Position numbers and translations under genes: made by a program
Notes under the pieces: generated by a model
Databases searched by the model: none
What the model was told of the DNA's origin: nothing
What the model saw: the letters and a program-made list of their open reading frames with translations, nothing else
Assembly (NCBI GenBank): GCA_902702965.1
Contig: CACRXP010000016.1
Coordinates: 1,253,461-1,317,460, forward strand
Source of the DNA: Spirometra erinaceieuropaei
Taxonomy: Eukaryota > Platyhelminthes > Cestoda > Diphyllobothriidea > Diphyllobothriidae
Direction: 5' to 3'
DNA length: 64,000 nucleotides
Shown: positions 35,631 through 47,300 of the stretch, one piece after another
Layout: each line of letters starts with the position of its first letter
Numbering within the stretch: position 1 is the stretch's first letter

Positions 35631-35712
35631 GTAGGTGACCAATGGCAGCCCTTTCGCGTGAACTTTTGCGCGCTTTTTCTGCTCTAAACCAATGTTCTAC
35701 GCACTATTGTAG

Positions 35713-35979
35713 GTCACTGTCAGTTTTCCTGCAGCAGTTACGTTTTGCGGTCTCCCCAAACATGCCTGGTGCAGTCCGTCCCTCGGCACGTCTCATTCTG
35801 CGTATTGGTCATGTGTTTTCTCGCCTTGTTGACATGCCCGACAACAGTCTCCTACAGCAAGGGCAAACTGCTGAGGCCAGACATGAGATGGCTTCGTGGG
35901 CAGCCGGCCTCTATGAAATTGGTCTGTCTTCTCTGCAGAAAACCGGATCCCAGTTTGCGTCCCCGTTATCCGTGTATAG
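35713..35979 (+). CDS. RanBP2: RanBP2/Nup358-like nucleoporin, solenoid exon D
   Basis: The exon lies between an acceptor CTACGCACTATTGTAG (35712) and a strong donor AG|GTAAGC (35980), phase 2 at both ends. Its first base completes an AAG codon with exon C, reading SKKSLSVFLQQLRF. The helix PSARLILRIGHVFSRLVD corresponds to the PALLVHWAECLQKTGS helix of vertebrate RanBP2. Short introns of about 80 bases beside introns of several kilobases fit flatworm gene structure. An RTE-like retrotransposon has inserted in the following intron. Confidence 0.75.
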
Positions 35980-36450
35980 GTAAGCCTTTGTGGCATTTAG
36001 GATCAGTTTCTTTCTCGCACTCCATCCCTTCTTTCTTCTACCTCCTCTTCCCGTCTTATTTCTTTGTCACCATCATCGTCTTCCTCTTCTTTCATCCTAT
36101 TACTCGTGCCTGCTAACCCTCGGTGTCTGTCGGTCTCGCCTGGGAAGTTGACGTCTTGTACTTCTTGGTAGAGTGGTCTACAGTAGGGGGACGATCTTTG
36201 TTGTCTCATATCCGATATCTCAGCCTCCAGCTACGAGCGCCGCGTTAAATTGGGATCGTTTGAGCTGCCGATGCACTCGAAGAGGCGATTTTCAGTGGAC
36301 AGTTGAGGGAAAGGAGACTCGAATGTTCCCGACCTATTGTCCAGCCCATCATTAGAGAAGGCAACAGATAGGAGTAATGGACGCATGCTGGATGCAGTAT
36401 TTAGAGGAACCAGTTTGTAGGGCACCACACATTCATCAGGATAGTCAGTT

Positions 36451-37640
36451 TTGGTATTCATCGCGAATATTCTAGCCTGGTGCGATAATACCTTAGTCGC
36501 CCGCATTCGAGTCGTGAATTACCTCGACATCATCATTAGTGTTGATGGTCGGCTTGGGTACTTATCCACTGCGAGAGTCCTGGTCCGCAACAATCTTTCC
36601 CAACCGTTCGGTATTCGGTCTGGTGTCCGACAGGGTTGTATCCTGTCACCCATACTGTTCAACTATGCTATTGACTGGATCCTCGGGGGGGCCCTACGCG
36701 ACACTGACGGCGTTGAGTTTGCACCCGGACATCGACTGACTGATCTCGACTATGCCGATGATATCGCCTTACTTGCCTCAAGTTTTGGTGATCTGCAGTC
36801 TATGGTGTCACGGGTGAACGAGGTCGCTAAATCGGTCGGTTTGTCCATAAACGCTGGAAAGACCAAAGTGTTCTCAAGCTGCATCCCTGACCAGGAGAAG
36901 CCACCCCTCGGATTTACTGCCTGTCAACTTGAAGAAGTAGACAGTTTTAAATACCTTGGGGCGAGGCTGCTGCCTAATGGACAGAGTAAGGATACATTGT
37001 CTCCCGAATCGATGCTGCCCGCTGGGTTTTTTCAAGCCTTCGGAAATGCCTGTGGAACCGTTGGACCTCTCCGTCGCCACAAAGATTCGCGTGTACCGTG
37101 CAGCTGTCCGGTCTGTCCTTCTCTACGGTTGTGAATGCTGGGCTTTGTGCGTGGAGGACGTGCGAAAACTGGAGGTATTTGACCACCACTGCTTGAGGAC
37201 CATCCTTCGAGTGAAGTTCACCGACTTCGTCTCAAATGAGACAGTCCGCGCTCGCTGCGACAACATAGCAAGGATAACTCAGGCCATCCAAGAAAGACGA
37301 CTGAGGTGGCTCGGGCATGTTTTTCGTCGTCCACCTCAGGAGCTCAGTGTTACTGCCCTCGATCCGGCACCGTTGCCCCATTGGAGGCGTCGAAGAGGGG
37401 GTCAGTTCAAAACCTGGCTCGACACAGTTCGTCAAGACATGGAGGTGGTTCTTGGACCTTCGGTATTCGGTCTCCGTCGTTGGCGAAGGAAATGGGTTGA
37501 GCTGTCCAGATCTGCTGCCGCGGGTCGTCACGCGTGGAGAGGTACAGTTCGGGACATCATCGAGGCCGGCTAGATCAGGCATGATCGCAGCCGTATCAAG
37601 TACAAGCAAGTAAGTGCCCCTAGAACGGGCCGCGCACCTA
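36451..37640 (+). pseudogene. RTE-like retrotransposon, best preserved copy
   Basis: The first frame (36451-37134) holds RSGVRQGCILSPILFNYAID (motif B), LTDLDYADDIALLASSFGDL (motif C) and LSINAGKTKVFSSCIPDQEK. After a frameshift near 37030-37100 the second frame (36956-37573) gives YRAAVRSVLLYGCECWALCV, FDHHCLRTILRVKFTDF, ERRLRWLGHVFRRPPQE and RRRGGQFKTWLDTVRQDMEV. The 3' end is GATCAGGCATGATCGCAGCC plus AAGTACAAG. It is truncated at the 5' end and frameshifted once, and sits in the intron after nucleoporin exon D. Confidence 0.88.
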
Positions 37641-38015
37641 TAACAAGTGCCAACATCCAAGGTCAGGTGGCAGGCCCAGTTGCCGGCTTACGTCGCACTA
37701 ATTAGTATCCCAGCCACCCCCACCCCCCATTGTTGTTTGTCAAAATCGTGACCAAGTGTTTGTTGTGTGTCAGCGGCTGTGGTGGTACGCCTAGGTGCGA
37801 GTTTACGCCGTGCCAGCCACCTGCGTCCTCTTTTGCCTCCGGTCTTCTTGACTCTGTCTTGACACCGGACCCAGGGGCAGGGGGGAGTGCGGTTGATGCA
37901 GCGCAAGTCTGCTATCATTATAATCTAATTTACGCGCAAGTCACCGTCCCTGCTCCCACCCTGTTGTGGAGCACACGGTGGACATCGTCGAAACCGACGT
38001 TTGAGCTGTCGTCGT
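37640..38015 (+). repeat. Dispersed repeat family A, nearly full copy
   Basis: All three blocks are present, directly abutting the 3' end of the RTE-like copy. Landmarks: GTGGTGGTACGCCTAGGTGC, TGTCTTGACACCGGACCCAG, CCTGTTGTGGAGCACACGGT. Confidence 0.85.
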
Positions 38016-38224
38016 GACATATCCACTATTGACAACTGAGCTCAGACAGGAGACAATCATAGGGCGCCGAATACTCGCTGCAGCGATAAGAAACGTCTGG
38101 AGTCGTTTACTGGATCTGTTGCAGCTGTGGACAAAGCAATTACTTCGGATAAACTGGGACGTTAATCAGAATGAAAATGGCCGAACGCGTAGCAGCAGTG
38201 AGGAGGAATGATGCCAACATCCAA

Positions 38225-38470
38225 GTCCCGACTCATTCAGCGGAGCCCAGCCATTGTCAAGTTCGCCAGGGCCGCAGATCTCGCGAGAGGTGACCAACGG
38301 GCGAGTTGCGAGTTGCTTGGCGCACCCACTAAATGTGCGTAAAGTAATTTGTCACGCTGGCCGAGTAATTATCACGCCAGTGATCAACGCTGGCGACAAA
38401 ATTGAGGCAATCGCCGTGTCAGATGCGGGCAATCAGGCACCAAGTACGAGAATTGCGGCAGCGCCATGAC
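38225..38470 (+). pseudogene. Penelope-like element tail, fragment
   Basis: Pieces ADLARGDQRASCELLGAPTK and GRVIITPVINAGDKIEAIAV parallel ILARCDNRVVRELPASWFT and GRAIITPAPNARDKISAIND of the relic at 21655-22165. Confidence 0.6.
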
Positions 38471-38479
38471 AACTGCACT

Positions 38480-41390
38480 GCAACTCTTGTGCGTTCATCA
38501 CCCCTGTCTTTCTCCTTTGCGGATGACGGGTTCCGGGTGTAAATCCAAAACGTCAGGCGCATAGTTTTTGTTTCAGTGATGGAGTCTCCCTCTGCCTCCA
38601 ATCTCTGTTGAGTGCGTCGGAGTCGAGTCTGTGTGTGGGCTGCACGGATGCGGTACGGGTAATAGTCGGCGTTTGGGCGCGGGGACAGTATATGAACAAA
38701 TGAGGCCAACTCGACGGGTCTTAGTCGGGACTCATCCCAGCGGTTCTGCGGTCGCCCTCGTTGGATCCACAATCATTGCTTGTCAGAGCATGTAGATGAA
38801 GCTGTTGCAGTAGGAGATTTGTGGCAGACATCGCTGCGACGTAATTGGTAGGGTTGGGGTACTTTTCGTGGTCCCGGTTTCACATCTGCTACATCGTACA
38901 CTCTCATTTACACTCCAAGTGAAAGCCACAGATGCCACACGGCCAGACGGGGCAGCATGGCCCGCAGCTCGTTGAGTGACTGCGCTGCACTCCCTGGAGG
39001 GGTCCCGTTGAACACTTCCGACCAGCGTCAATTGGAACGCGCGACCAAAGTTAGGGTATATGTGTGGGGTCCCCTCAACAATGTTAATGTTTTGTCGTAT
39101 GAGGAGGGGTTGAGTAGCTTTGTCGACATCATCGGAGATGCAAAGGTGTTCATGAAGGTCACTTTATAGCTCTAACTTAAGTTAACAGTAGGAGTATGAA
39201 CGGAGGCGACGTGGGCGCGGGGCACTCCAGTCTTGCAAGGATGTCCGCTTGCCTTGACATCCTGTACTCGGTTGGCCTGCAGGGTAACTTCCCCAGTTCT
39301 TACGACCGATCGCTATGGTGTGCATGAGTTTTTCTAATCTCGGCTGATTCCCGGGTACATGAGTGAGGTCATCAAGGTGTCCATTTGCCGCCCCTTTTGT
39401 CCACCTTACTTACGTGCACCCGCAATAGCGTCACCACAGAACAGCCGTTTCGACAGCCTCTCACCAGCACATTTGCTGCCCGCGTCAGTTGTTTCCAGCA
39501 TCCGGGTGTCTTGGATTCTTTTTTACCACTTCGTCTCCAGTACCATTCAGAGGCAGCTTACGTAAAGGTGACTAAGCCTTCTCGCCTGCTTTTGATAAAC
39601 GCCCCACGTTCCCCGCCCCATAGGGGAACATTATCAGGACGACTGTTTTGTACATCCACGTCGTCACATTGAGGAGGGTGTCTTGGTGATATTCCAGACG
39701 AAATATTGTAACCTTCCGTAGCCCGTCGGGTTTTAAAACTCCGAGCTGCAATCTCGTTGTCAATTTTGGTATTCCGCGCGATGGGACGTCAGGTGCGGGG
39801 AGACTGCCGCTGACAGTCACCATGGGCTTGCCTATTTAACAGTTGGTGTCGATTGATGCACGACCTCTGTCTTCTCGATATTAACGGTCGTCTCGTTAGT
39901 GCTCCAATCTTATCTGTATTTTCGCCTCCGTTGGGGTTTTCAGCTTGCAGTCGTCCGACTATCAAAAACTTGGGGTCTCAGCCCTGGATGCTTTTGTTTT
40001 GGGCTTACACTCATTCGATGTTGAATAGTTTCTCATAGTTTAGGTAGCGTTTGTCCTTTCCAGAGCACATCTCACGGAGGACTACACGCGCCATTATGCC
40101 GTTGTGTAGTTATCTGACTACTGGGGCAAATCTTTCATGATATATAAATTTCCAAAGTTCATGCTCGGTTCATAATGCTGAAAACCATTGTGAGTTCAAC
40201 GGAGATATGTGGCGTCCCATCGACTCCTTGTCACTTCCGATCGACGTTGTCCGGATCTGACACTTCGGCAGGTCCTGTGCTTGATTTATCGGCGTAGCCC
40301 CTCCCTAAGACGGACGCGTTAGGGTCTCCTTTTATGTAATCGTGGTCACCCGCCATCACTCATGCAATTAATGACAGAAATGCGGAACTAGATGAAACTT
40401 TATTAACCCAACGGTATCAGTGATAAGGGTAAGAGAACGTAAGAATTTGATAATGTAAGCTAAAGGGGATCACGGTACACCGTCTGGGTGTCTGTAGGGT
40501 AATTGTTCAGACGTAATTTCGGCGGTATTGGCTTGGTTGTCGGTACCTCGGTCCTAGACTACTGTCACCGTAGCTGTGGAATCGTAAACAACCACCCGTG
40601 TCAGAAAATGAAATTAACCGCTCGACCTTCTCCAATCGGTCGTTACAGATTGTGCAGGGGTAGATCCACATCTTTTATATATCCACATATCTGTTAATTT
40701 GGTATGGGAAGATCCAAGAATGAGTCTGGACAACTCGCATGTGGGGGGTTGAAATTTGTGACAGTTTTGTATTGTTCATACCGGGACGGCGCTGCATCTC
40801 AATTTCTTGCGGCCACCCTGTTTTAGCAAAGCAACTTTACCAACCAGAACTACCCGCAGCGTGTTCGAAGAGTTTGTAACTGGCTGTTTCGATTCCACCG
40901 GTTAGGATGCCATCACAAGAGTAGGAAAAGTGGAAAGGGGGGGAGGTATATGGGAGTTTGCCGCTTAAAGCACCGTTTTTGTTGACATCGACGTTGTTAT
41001 TGTTGTTTTGGTTTAGTCGACTCCAGATTTCATGCGTAAGCCCTCGCTGCGATTCTCGAAGATATGGCACAGGTGGGGCCTTTGATTTCGTTTGACCTAT
41101 GATTGAGACCCTAGTTTCAAAGGTATGGTCTCTACTGATGAGCAATACACGCTATTTTATAATATTGTTGTGGCTTTTGACTCATGTAGGTGGCAAAATT
41201 TGCCCGATCGGTATCCATTCACGCCTGAAGGCAGCACCATTCCGTGGCACGTTGGCGCGCCGCATATGACGCAAATACGCTCACAGTCAGATCCCGTCTC
41301 CCCGGGGGGTTCCGGGACAGTCAGGTTCTCAGTACCGACACTGGTTGATACTAGTCCGCCTAAAATTGACTGATCTTTCTGTTCCATTTT
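38480..41390. other. Nucleoporin intron, no recognised feature
   Basis: I see no domain and no member of the repeat families described here. Confidence 0.4.
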
Positions 41391-41392
41391 AG

Positions 41393-41693
41393 AGTGTCGA
41401 GTGGACGCGCGGCTGAAGAGGAAAACCTCCTCTTCCCCTCAGACCTCGTATCTGATTGGTGGCAGGGCACTGCGGCAGAGAGCGATCCTAACGCTGATCA
41501 GGCTTGGTTCTGCTCCAGTTGGATCTGGCTTGCCACCTGGTTGCTGCATCAAATGGAACCCCCTACGGAGCAGATCGGCAAGCGCATCTATCATCATATC
41601 CATCTGCTGAAGACTCAACGCACCTGCCCAAGCTTCAAAAGCGCCCATTGTTGTCTGCTTGCCGGTCAGTTAACGAACACCCTACTCGCCAGC
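41393..41693 (+). CDS. RanBP2: RanBP2/Nup358-like nucleoporin, solenoid exon E (3' end tentative)
   Basis: The acceptor CTTTCTGTTCCATTTTAG ends at 41392 and the exon enters in phase 2, exactly as exon D requires (AG plus A). The protein (FPSDLVSDWWQG, AWFCSSWIWLATWLLHQMEP, KRIYHHIHLL) is Trp-rich and helical, plausibly the last helices of the solenoid, where vertebrate RanBP2 has SYWNLALIFHRKAED. Two donors are possible: GCC|GTGAGG at 41694 (phase 0, used here) or GCCG|GTCAGT at 41665 (phase 1). Without a splice the frame runs to a stop at 41841-41843. Family identity here rests mainly on phase and position. Confidence 0.58.
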
Positions 41694-41915
41694 GTGAGGG
41701 GCAGTGCTCCACCGCCTCTGAACAACATCACAATGACCTCTCTTGTGACTACAACAGAGCTCCTTCTTAACAGCGCACTTAACGCACCAAAAAAACCATC
41801 CGTTGCTGGGGACGATTTGGTACTACCATTAGAAATGCAGTGACCCTTCAGTCTGTTTATAGCCACTGTGACTCCACAGAAACACCGGCCTCATGTGTGC
41901 TGTCTGTCCTTTTAG

Positions 41916-41991
41916 GTTCTCTCGAGACAGTTGTGTGCCGAGCTCGAGCGTCTTCGAGGCGAACGTACCAGCGTGACGCAAGGCGATCCTG
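41916..41991 (+). CDS. RanBP2: Candidate small RanBP2 exon F (coiled-coil)
   Basis: This 76-base exon has a good acceptor (TGTCTGTCCTTTTAG) and a good donor (CCTG|GTGAGT). Read in phase 0 after exon E it gives LSRQLCAELERLRGERTSV, a heptad-like helix comparable with the MICQQVEAIKKEMQEL coil after the solenoid in vertebrate RanBP2. Its exit phase (1) does not match the entry phase of exon G (2). Either an exon is missing between them, exon E uses the other donor, or one of these exons is wrong. A CA/CG-rich tract follows immediately in the intron. Confidence 0.45.
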
Positions 41992-42239
41992 GTGAGTGTA
42001 CGAGGCACACGCACGCACGCACGCATCTTGAAAGTGCGCGTGTGTGTGTGCCAGTTCATGCGCTACCCCCCTCTGTCACTCGCACCTTTTATCTCTACTT
42101 CCTTCTGAATATCCCGCTTCTGTCGCCTCTGTGCCTGTGCATTCAGAGTTTCTTACTCGGGTAGAATGAACCGAACATCCGCTTCTAGTAGTAAGCGACC
42201 GTGAGGCAGGCTGGTATTACTCGTACTTTATGCGTCTGT

Positions 42240-42470
42240 GATCATGCGTGATCAAGCTGGCATCGATGGTGTCGCGAGTCATGCCTGTACACGCTGGAAG
42301 ATCCGCGGTAGAAAATTTGGTTGGCTGGGTGTACTCTTCTGCAGTGACGAAGACCGGACATCGTAGGTCCTAAAACCACCTCTAGGTCTTTGCGAACTGT
42401 GTCCGAGCCAGCTTCATCTTCACGGCCTCTGGTCGGGCAGCTTTCTCGGATTACGGCCGGCGGCACAGAA
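42240..42470 (-). pseudogene. RTE-like retrotransposon C-terminal fragment
   Basis: SDTVRKDLEVVLGPTMSGLR matches LDTVRQDMEVVLGPSVFGLR of the copy at 36451-37640. Confidence 0.7.
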
Positions 42471-42479
42471 CTCCCGCGA

Positions 42480-44490
42480 CGGGCTACATCAGTCGTCTTT
42501 TCTATGGCTTTAGGTATCCTCGCGATCTGGTCCCAGTGAGTGGGGATTGCCGCATTCTAGACGAAGTCTGCTGGTTTGGGAGCACAGTAGACGAAGTTGC
42601 TATCACTGCAGCTGCATAATAATTGTCTGGCGACCATAACCTTACCAAGGACAAGAAGAGGAAGAACGATGTTAGTGAGTTTTATGATAGCCAAACGAGA
42701 ACACCGCTTACTATGGCTGGTCGCACTATCTCTGCCTTGCGTATTGGATGTGGCGAGGAGGAAAGGGTTGGCACCGCTACCGCATGTCGCATCGACGAAA
42801 GATATAATCTTATAAGAAGGAAGTTTAGTAATGTTGCATACTCATTCTCGAGTCCATAATCATAGAGGGAAGATTTTGCCGACTTTTGTATGCCTATACC
42901 GAGCGATCCAGTTCATCCACTGGCTGTTCCAGCGTATACGCGGCTCGCTCCCCTTCTTACTGTTGAGCTGTTTTACAGCGACCACGGGTTCATTTGGCCT
43001 GTCAACCTGAGTGGGCATTTGAATGTGTTTTCAATGATTTTTCTCGCCTCCAGCGAGCTGTTTTGTGTCAACCCGCGGTCCGTTCTTCTTATGGGTGTGT
43101 TCTGCGAGTTCACACTTGCCCGCTAATTCTCCATGCATCTCTGATGCAATAGATACACTGTCCTGTGCGCGACCGAGCACCCTACCTTCCCGGCAGTCTG
43201 TATAAGACTGTTATCTGATGTTCTTGAAAACGATTAAAGGGTCCTCAGGTTTAGAGTCAGGACAGATGCCACCTGGGAAAACTTTAAGTTTACCGATGTA
43301 AACTTTGAAGAAGTCAGAGTCGGCAAACGTACGTTTTTGACTAATTATCATCAGAACAGTACAGTGGAATATGTCTGGGTAGAGCAGCGGAAGTTAAAAA
43401 ACAGCCAATGAACGAGAGGATGGGAGGAGGGGGTTGACGGCGTCCAGACATGTCGGAACTGAACCTAGTTCTGTCAGCGGGTTATGTCTGCGTTTCATCG
43501 CTGTAACGCAACGTGGTAGGATTCAGATACGAACAGGTAATTCCCTATTTGGGCCAGGGCAGCTTGAGGACTTTGACAAACGTCTTCTATGAGCATGATG
43601 TTATGTTGGCCACCGCCTCTTTCGTAGCAAGTATCCGCTGACGCAGGAACTTGGAGTGTCTCACCGGCACTTCTTAGATGACCCGAAATGCCTGATTGGC
43701 ATCAACCCGGTGGTCGCTGCCAACCAGGTGAGCCGGAATTTTGCTAGAGATGGGCTTCCATGCTTTGATTTAGCCAGGCAGGATGGTACTCTCGCATCCC
43801 ACCACGCCGCGCTACGGCGACGAAACGCAAACGTAACCCACTGACGGATGCCCCCTCCCCCCACTCCCCTTGCCCCCAAAAGTGTACCTGGATTGTCCCA
43901 TGATTCTACATGCCTGGACGCCCTCAACCCTCTCCCTAATCATGGCCGTTTTTCAATTTTCGCCATTTTAACGTGATTTATATTGTCGTACCGACCTTGA
44001 TGATGAATAATCGGAAATGTACGTTTGCCGACTCTGACTTTCTCACCGTGGAGTCTGTTGGTATTCAAAGACGGTTTTCAGGCATCTCATGTATTCGAGT
44101 CTCTTGCTCTCCGGCCAGCTGAACTAATTTTCAAACAAACGCTCCGTTTTTTCGAACCACCGAATCTCTTTTCCTCCCCGCACACTTTCTTATGTCCCTC
44201 CGTACTGTCCACTGAGCCGTGTTTGCTCCTCTAAATAAAGTCCTTTACAACACGACGTCTCGTTCTTCTCTCCTTTAAATCCTTCTTGTTATTCCTCCTT
44301 GTCATACTTTCGCACCCTCCTCTCCTATCATCTTCGTCGGGGTCAATGCATGCGTGAGCAGTCAACAAGCCAAGGCCGACCTCACCTCCCAACCCGAGTT
44401 CTCCCATAACCGTCACAGACTACAGTCAGTCATACGAGGAGCCGAACCCAACGGACGGTGCATCATCACCACCACTACTACCGATGTTTA
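42480..44490. other. Nucleoporin intron; one candidate exon only
   Basis: A stretch at 43647-43727 has an acceptor and donor (GACGCAG, CCAACCAG|GTGAGC) and reads GVSHRHFLDDPKCLIG in phase 0, but nothing ties it to a family. Confidence 0.35.
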
Positions 44491-44491
44491 G

Positions 44492-44642
44492 TTCGCATAT
44501 TTACCAACCGGGCGGTGGAAAGCCGTCAGCAGCTCGCGGTCAGGACGCGTCCACATTGGTCCCACATATCTTGGCCTCGTCCGGCAATGCTACGGAAAGG
44601 GCTTCCCGCCAAGACTCGCAACACGGCCTTCAGGACAACCAG
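44492..44642 (+). CDS. RanBP2: Candidate RanBP2 exon G (disordered linker)
   Basis: The acceptor is TACTACCGATGTTTAG and the donor CAG|GTTAGT. The frame entered in phase 2 reads SHIYQPGGGKPSAARG, then LVPHILASSGNATERASRQD, ending QDNQ. It exits in phase 0, the phase needed by the next, well supported exon at 47301. The composition (Gly, Ser, Gln, Asn) fits the disordered linker after the solenoid in RanBP2. Another frame is also open, so splice phase is the only reason for this choice. Confidence 0.48.
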
Positions 44643-45179
44643 GTTAGTTCTTCAGCCCCAGCTTGCCTGCTCCCTCCGATCTTCTGCGCCTCTCGGGTAT
44701 ATTTTATGACTGGGTTATCTCCTTTTTGCAAGAATCTCATTCTCATTCGTGGGACTGTCCTCCGAGCCCACTCATATCCAGATCATGCCTCCTAGGCGGA
44801 AAATAAAGGGACTTTTCAAAGTAGAACTGACGAGCTTAGCGCGTTTCAAGCGGAGCCCGTGAATAGCACCGGGACTGCGCTGTGAGTGCTCTAGACCAAG
44901 ATGAGGGTTAGATCGACTCGCGGTACGCGTTAGTCGGTATGCGCAGATTTTGCGCTTCCCATAACTAATGGGGCACGTGCGTCTACATCAACTGCGCCCA
45001 GTACCAGGGCGTTGGGTCCTGTCCCGCCACGTTTAAAGTCGTGCCTTAAGAACTTGTCTACCGATAGGATAACTGTCTTTCTGACCACCGAGAGGCTTCA
45101 ATGGCCCCTTCTAAACGCGATCCTTATGGCACTCGCGGTCGTATAAAAGCCAAGTCGCCCTTATTGTAGACAGATACGT

Positions 45180-45640
45180 GTTCTCTAAACGGGCCACGTG
45201 TTAGATGCGCTGGACCAACACGGGGGCCACATCGTACTCTGGCAGGCGTTATCTGTGCGCAATAACAAATGACAACACTTGCGGGTTGCGCTGGCAGACC
45301 CTGTTGTCGGCAATCGTCGCACAACTGGACCACTGCCATCGCCCCATTGTTTTGTGGTCAAAATCCTGGTCATTTGTGTGTGGACCAGGGGGTGTGGAAT
45401 GGAACGCCAAGGCGAGGATCCGTCCGAGTCATCCACCTGCGGCCTTACCCCGTCTCCGGACTTCTTGACTTGGTCTTGACACCGGGCTCAGGCGGGGGAG
45501 GAGGAGAGAGTGTAGGTTGATGCTACGCAAGTCTACTGGCACTATAAACCTCATGCGTAAGTCGCCGTCCCTGCTCCACAATGCGGCCTGTGGGGCACAC
45601 GGTGGACGTCATCGAAATCGATGGTCGAACTGTCGTAGAC
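45180..45640 (+). repeat. Dispersed repeat family A, full copy
   Basis: The 5' block (ACGGGCCACGTGTTAGATGC, AACACGGGGGCCACAT), middle block (TGTGTGGACCAGGGGGTGTG) and 3' block (GGCACACGGTGGACG) are in order. Confidence 0.85.
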
Positions 45641-45644
45641 AGAT

Positions 45645-45890
45645 ACATCTGAATTGGGGGCGGGTGTGGCACGTGTATGCGGACTGTCTAACTTTCTCAG
45701 CCTCTGTGCTCGCGCCCACTTCTGGTCGTTTTGATGTCCCCTCGCCATTGGGACATCGTGGGCGAGAGAGTGCTGTAGATGCTGCGAAAGTCTGCCTCAC
45801 TGTAGTCTGGTCCACGCGCAAGCCACAAGCGTTGTGTTCACTCCATGGTGGACGTTGTCGCTTGCAACATTTAAACTGTCCAGTTAACTG
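45645..45890 (+). repeat. Dispersed repeat family A, diverged 3' portion
   Basis: GAGAGTGCTGTAGATGC, AAGTCTGCC and CATGGTGGACG-TTGTCG occur in the family order, immediately after the previous copy. Confidence 0.6.
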
Positions 45891-46534
45891 AAGCGTCAAT
45901 TCGAGCGCGATTGCAAGTGTACTTTTTGGACTTTCTGCTGGTTTGAGTGGTTGGCTGTATCAAGCGTTTCTTCTTCTCCGAATAGATGTGCGAGAATACT
46001 TTGTATTGCCAAATATTGTGAAACACAGTCAGTTTCTTCCTATGCCTTTGTTTGGAGAACTGGCAGGTCAATATCAGTCGGATATTTATCTTAAACCGTG
46101 GGACTTCTCGTTCAAACTACCTACTGTTTGATCTAGACTGTCCCATTGCCACAGTTTCCCAACCGTACATTATGAGTCTGAACAGTCTTTCTGGATCCTT
46201 TGAATTTCTGCACACCTGAGTGTAGTCAGCATAGTCACTTGTTCTTTTCTTTGGAGTCTTACGAGGACTGCGGCTTTTTTATTTCATCAGAAGTTAGTCG
46301 CTAACTCTTAGTAAATCAGTCTGAATTAGATTTTCTACACTCGAACTTATAGTTTGCATGAATATTTGGGCCGAAGTCCATCAGACGCAGCGGGATAGTC
46401 TCTTAATATTCATAAACTGCCAAGAGTCAGCCAGTAGCATGTACATAGGCTACGATGTACACCATACTTGACAGCACAGTTGTTATCCAAAAGCCCGGAC
46501 ACGTGTTTCGCCGATATTCTGCTGTTTCTGCGAG

Positions 46535-46670
46535 GGGTTCGGCTTATCAGACCGATTTACTCCAAGTTAGCGCATTAATTACGCGGACATTTCGAAACCC
46601 GAGTATCTGCCAGAAAGCACACGGGTGACGCTGGGGAGCTCGCGGATGAGCCGAACCTCTCACGGTTGTG
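46535..46670 (+). repeat. Dispersed repeat family B, copy 3
   Basis: GATTTACTCCAAGTTAGCGC, TGCCAGAAAGCACACG and GATGAGCCGAACC are shared with the copies near 3.1 and 3.9 kb. Confidence 0.7.
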
Positions 46671-46934
46671 TCATACAACAAAAGAATATCGCACAACGCG
46701 TGTGAGCCTTTGTATAGTATCTATATCATCAAGTATGGTGTATCGTGTATCGCCTTAAGGTTTGTGTGTGTCTGCTATGTCATGACTCAGCAAACCCTGG
46801 CTCTCGCAAGCTGGTGTGTGTTGGCAGTTCTCTGACACCTGGTTCCCTTCCGGTAGATGTTTTTGCGCCTCCGCTGGGTTACTGGTCGCGTAAATGGCTG
46901 CCCAGTCATCCTCTTCTCTCTGACTCTTTCTTTG

Positions 46935-47225
46935 TTGTTGTTGGCAAAAATCCTGGTTAGATTGTTGTGAACCAGAGTGGCGCGGTAGTAGGCCTAGCTG
47001 CGGATTCGGCCGTGCCAGCCACCCGCGCGCACTCCCGCCTCCGGTTTTCTTGGCTATGTCTTGACATTGGGTCCAGGTGGGGAAGAGGAGAGAGTGCTGT
47101 AGATGCTGTGCAAGTCCACTCCCACTATAAACTATTTCGTGCGTAAGTCACTGTGTCTGCCAAACCTTGCTGTGGAGCACATGGAGAACATCGTCGGACA
47201 CGACGGTCTAACTGTTATCGTGTAA
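46935..47225 (+). repeat. Dispersed repeat family A, middle and 3' blocks
   Basis: AAAATCCTGGTTAGATTGTT, TGTCTTGACATTGGGTCC and GTGGAGCACATGGAGAAC follow the family order. It ends 75 bases before nucleoporin exon H. Confidence 0.8.
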
Positions 47226-47300
47226 CCTACGTACACACGACAACTGCAATGTCTAAATATATAATACCTTGTTGTATTTATGTTTTTTCTCCTTCGTTAG

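Noticed and set aside
43647..43727. Possible 27-codon exon with splice-like ends
   Set aside because: It does not solve the phase problem between F and G and shows no family match.
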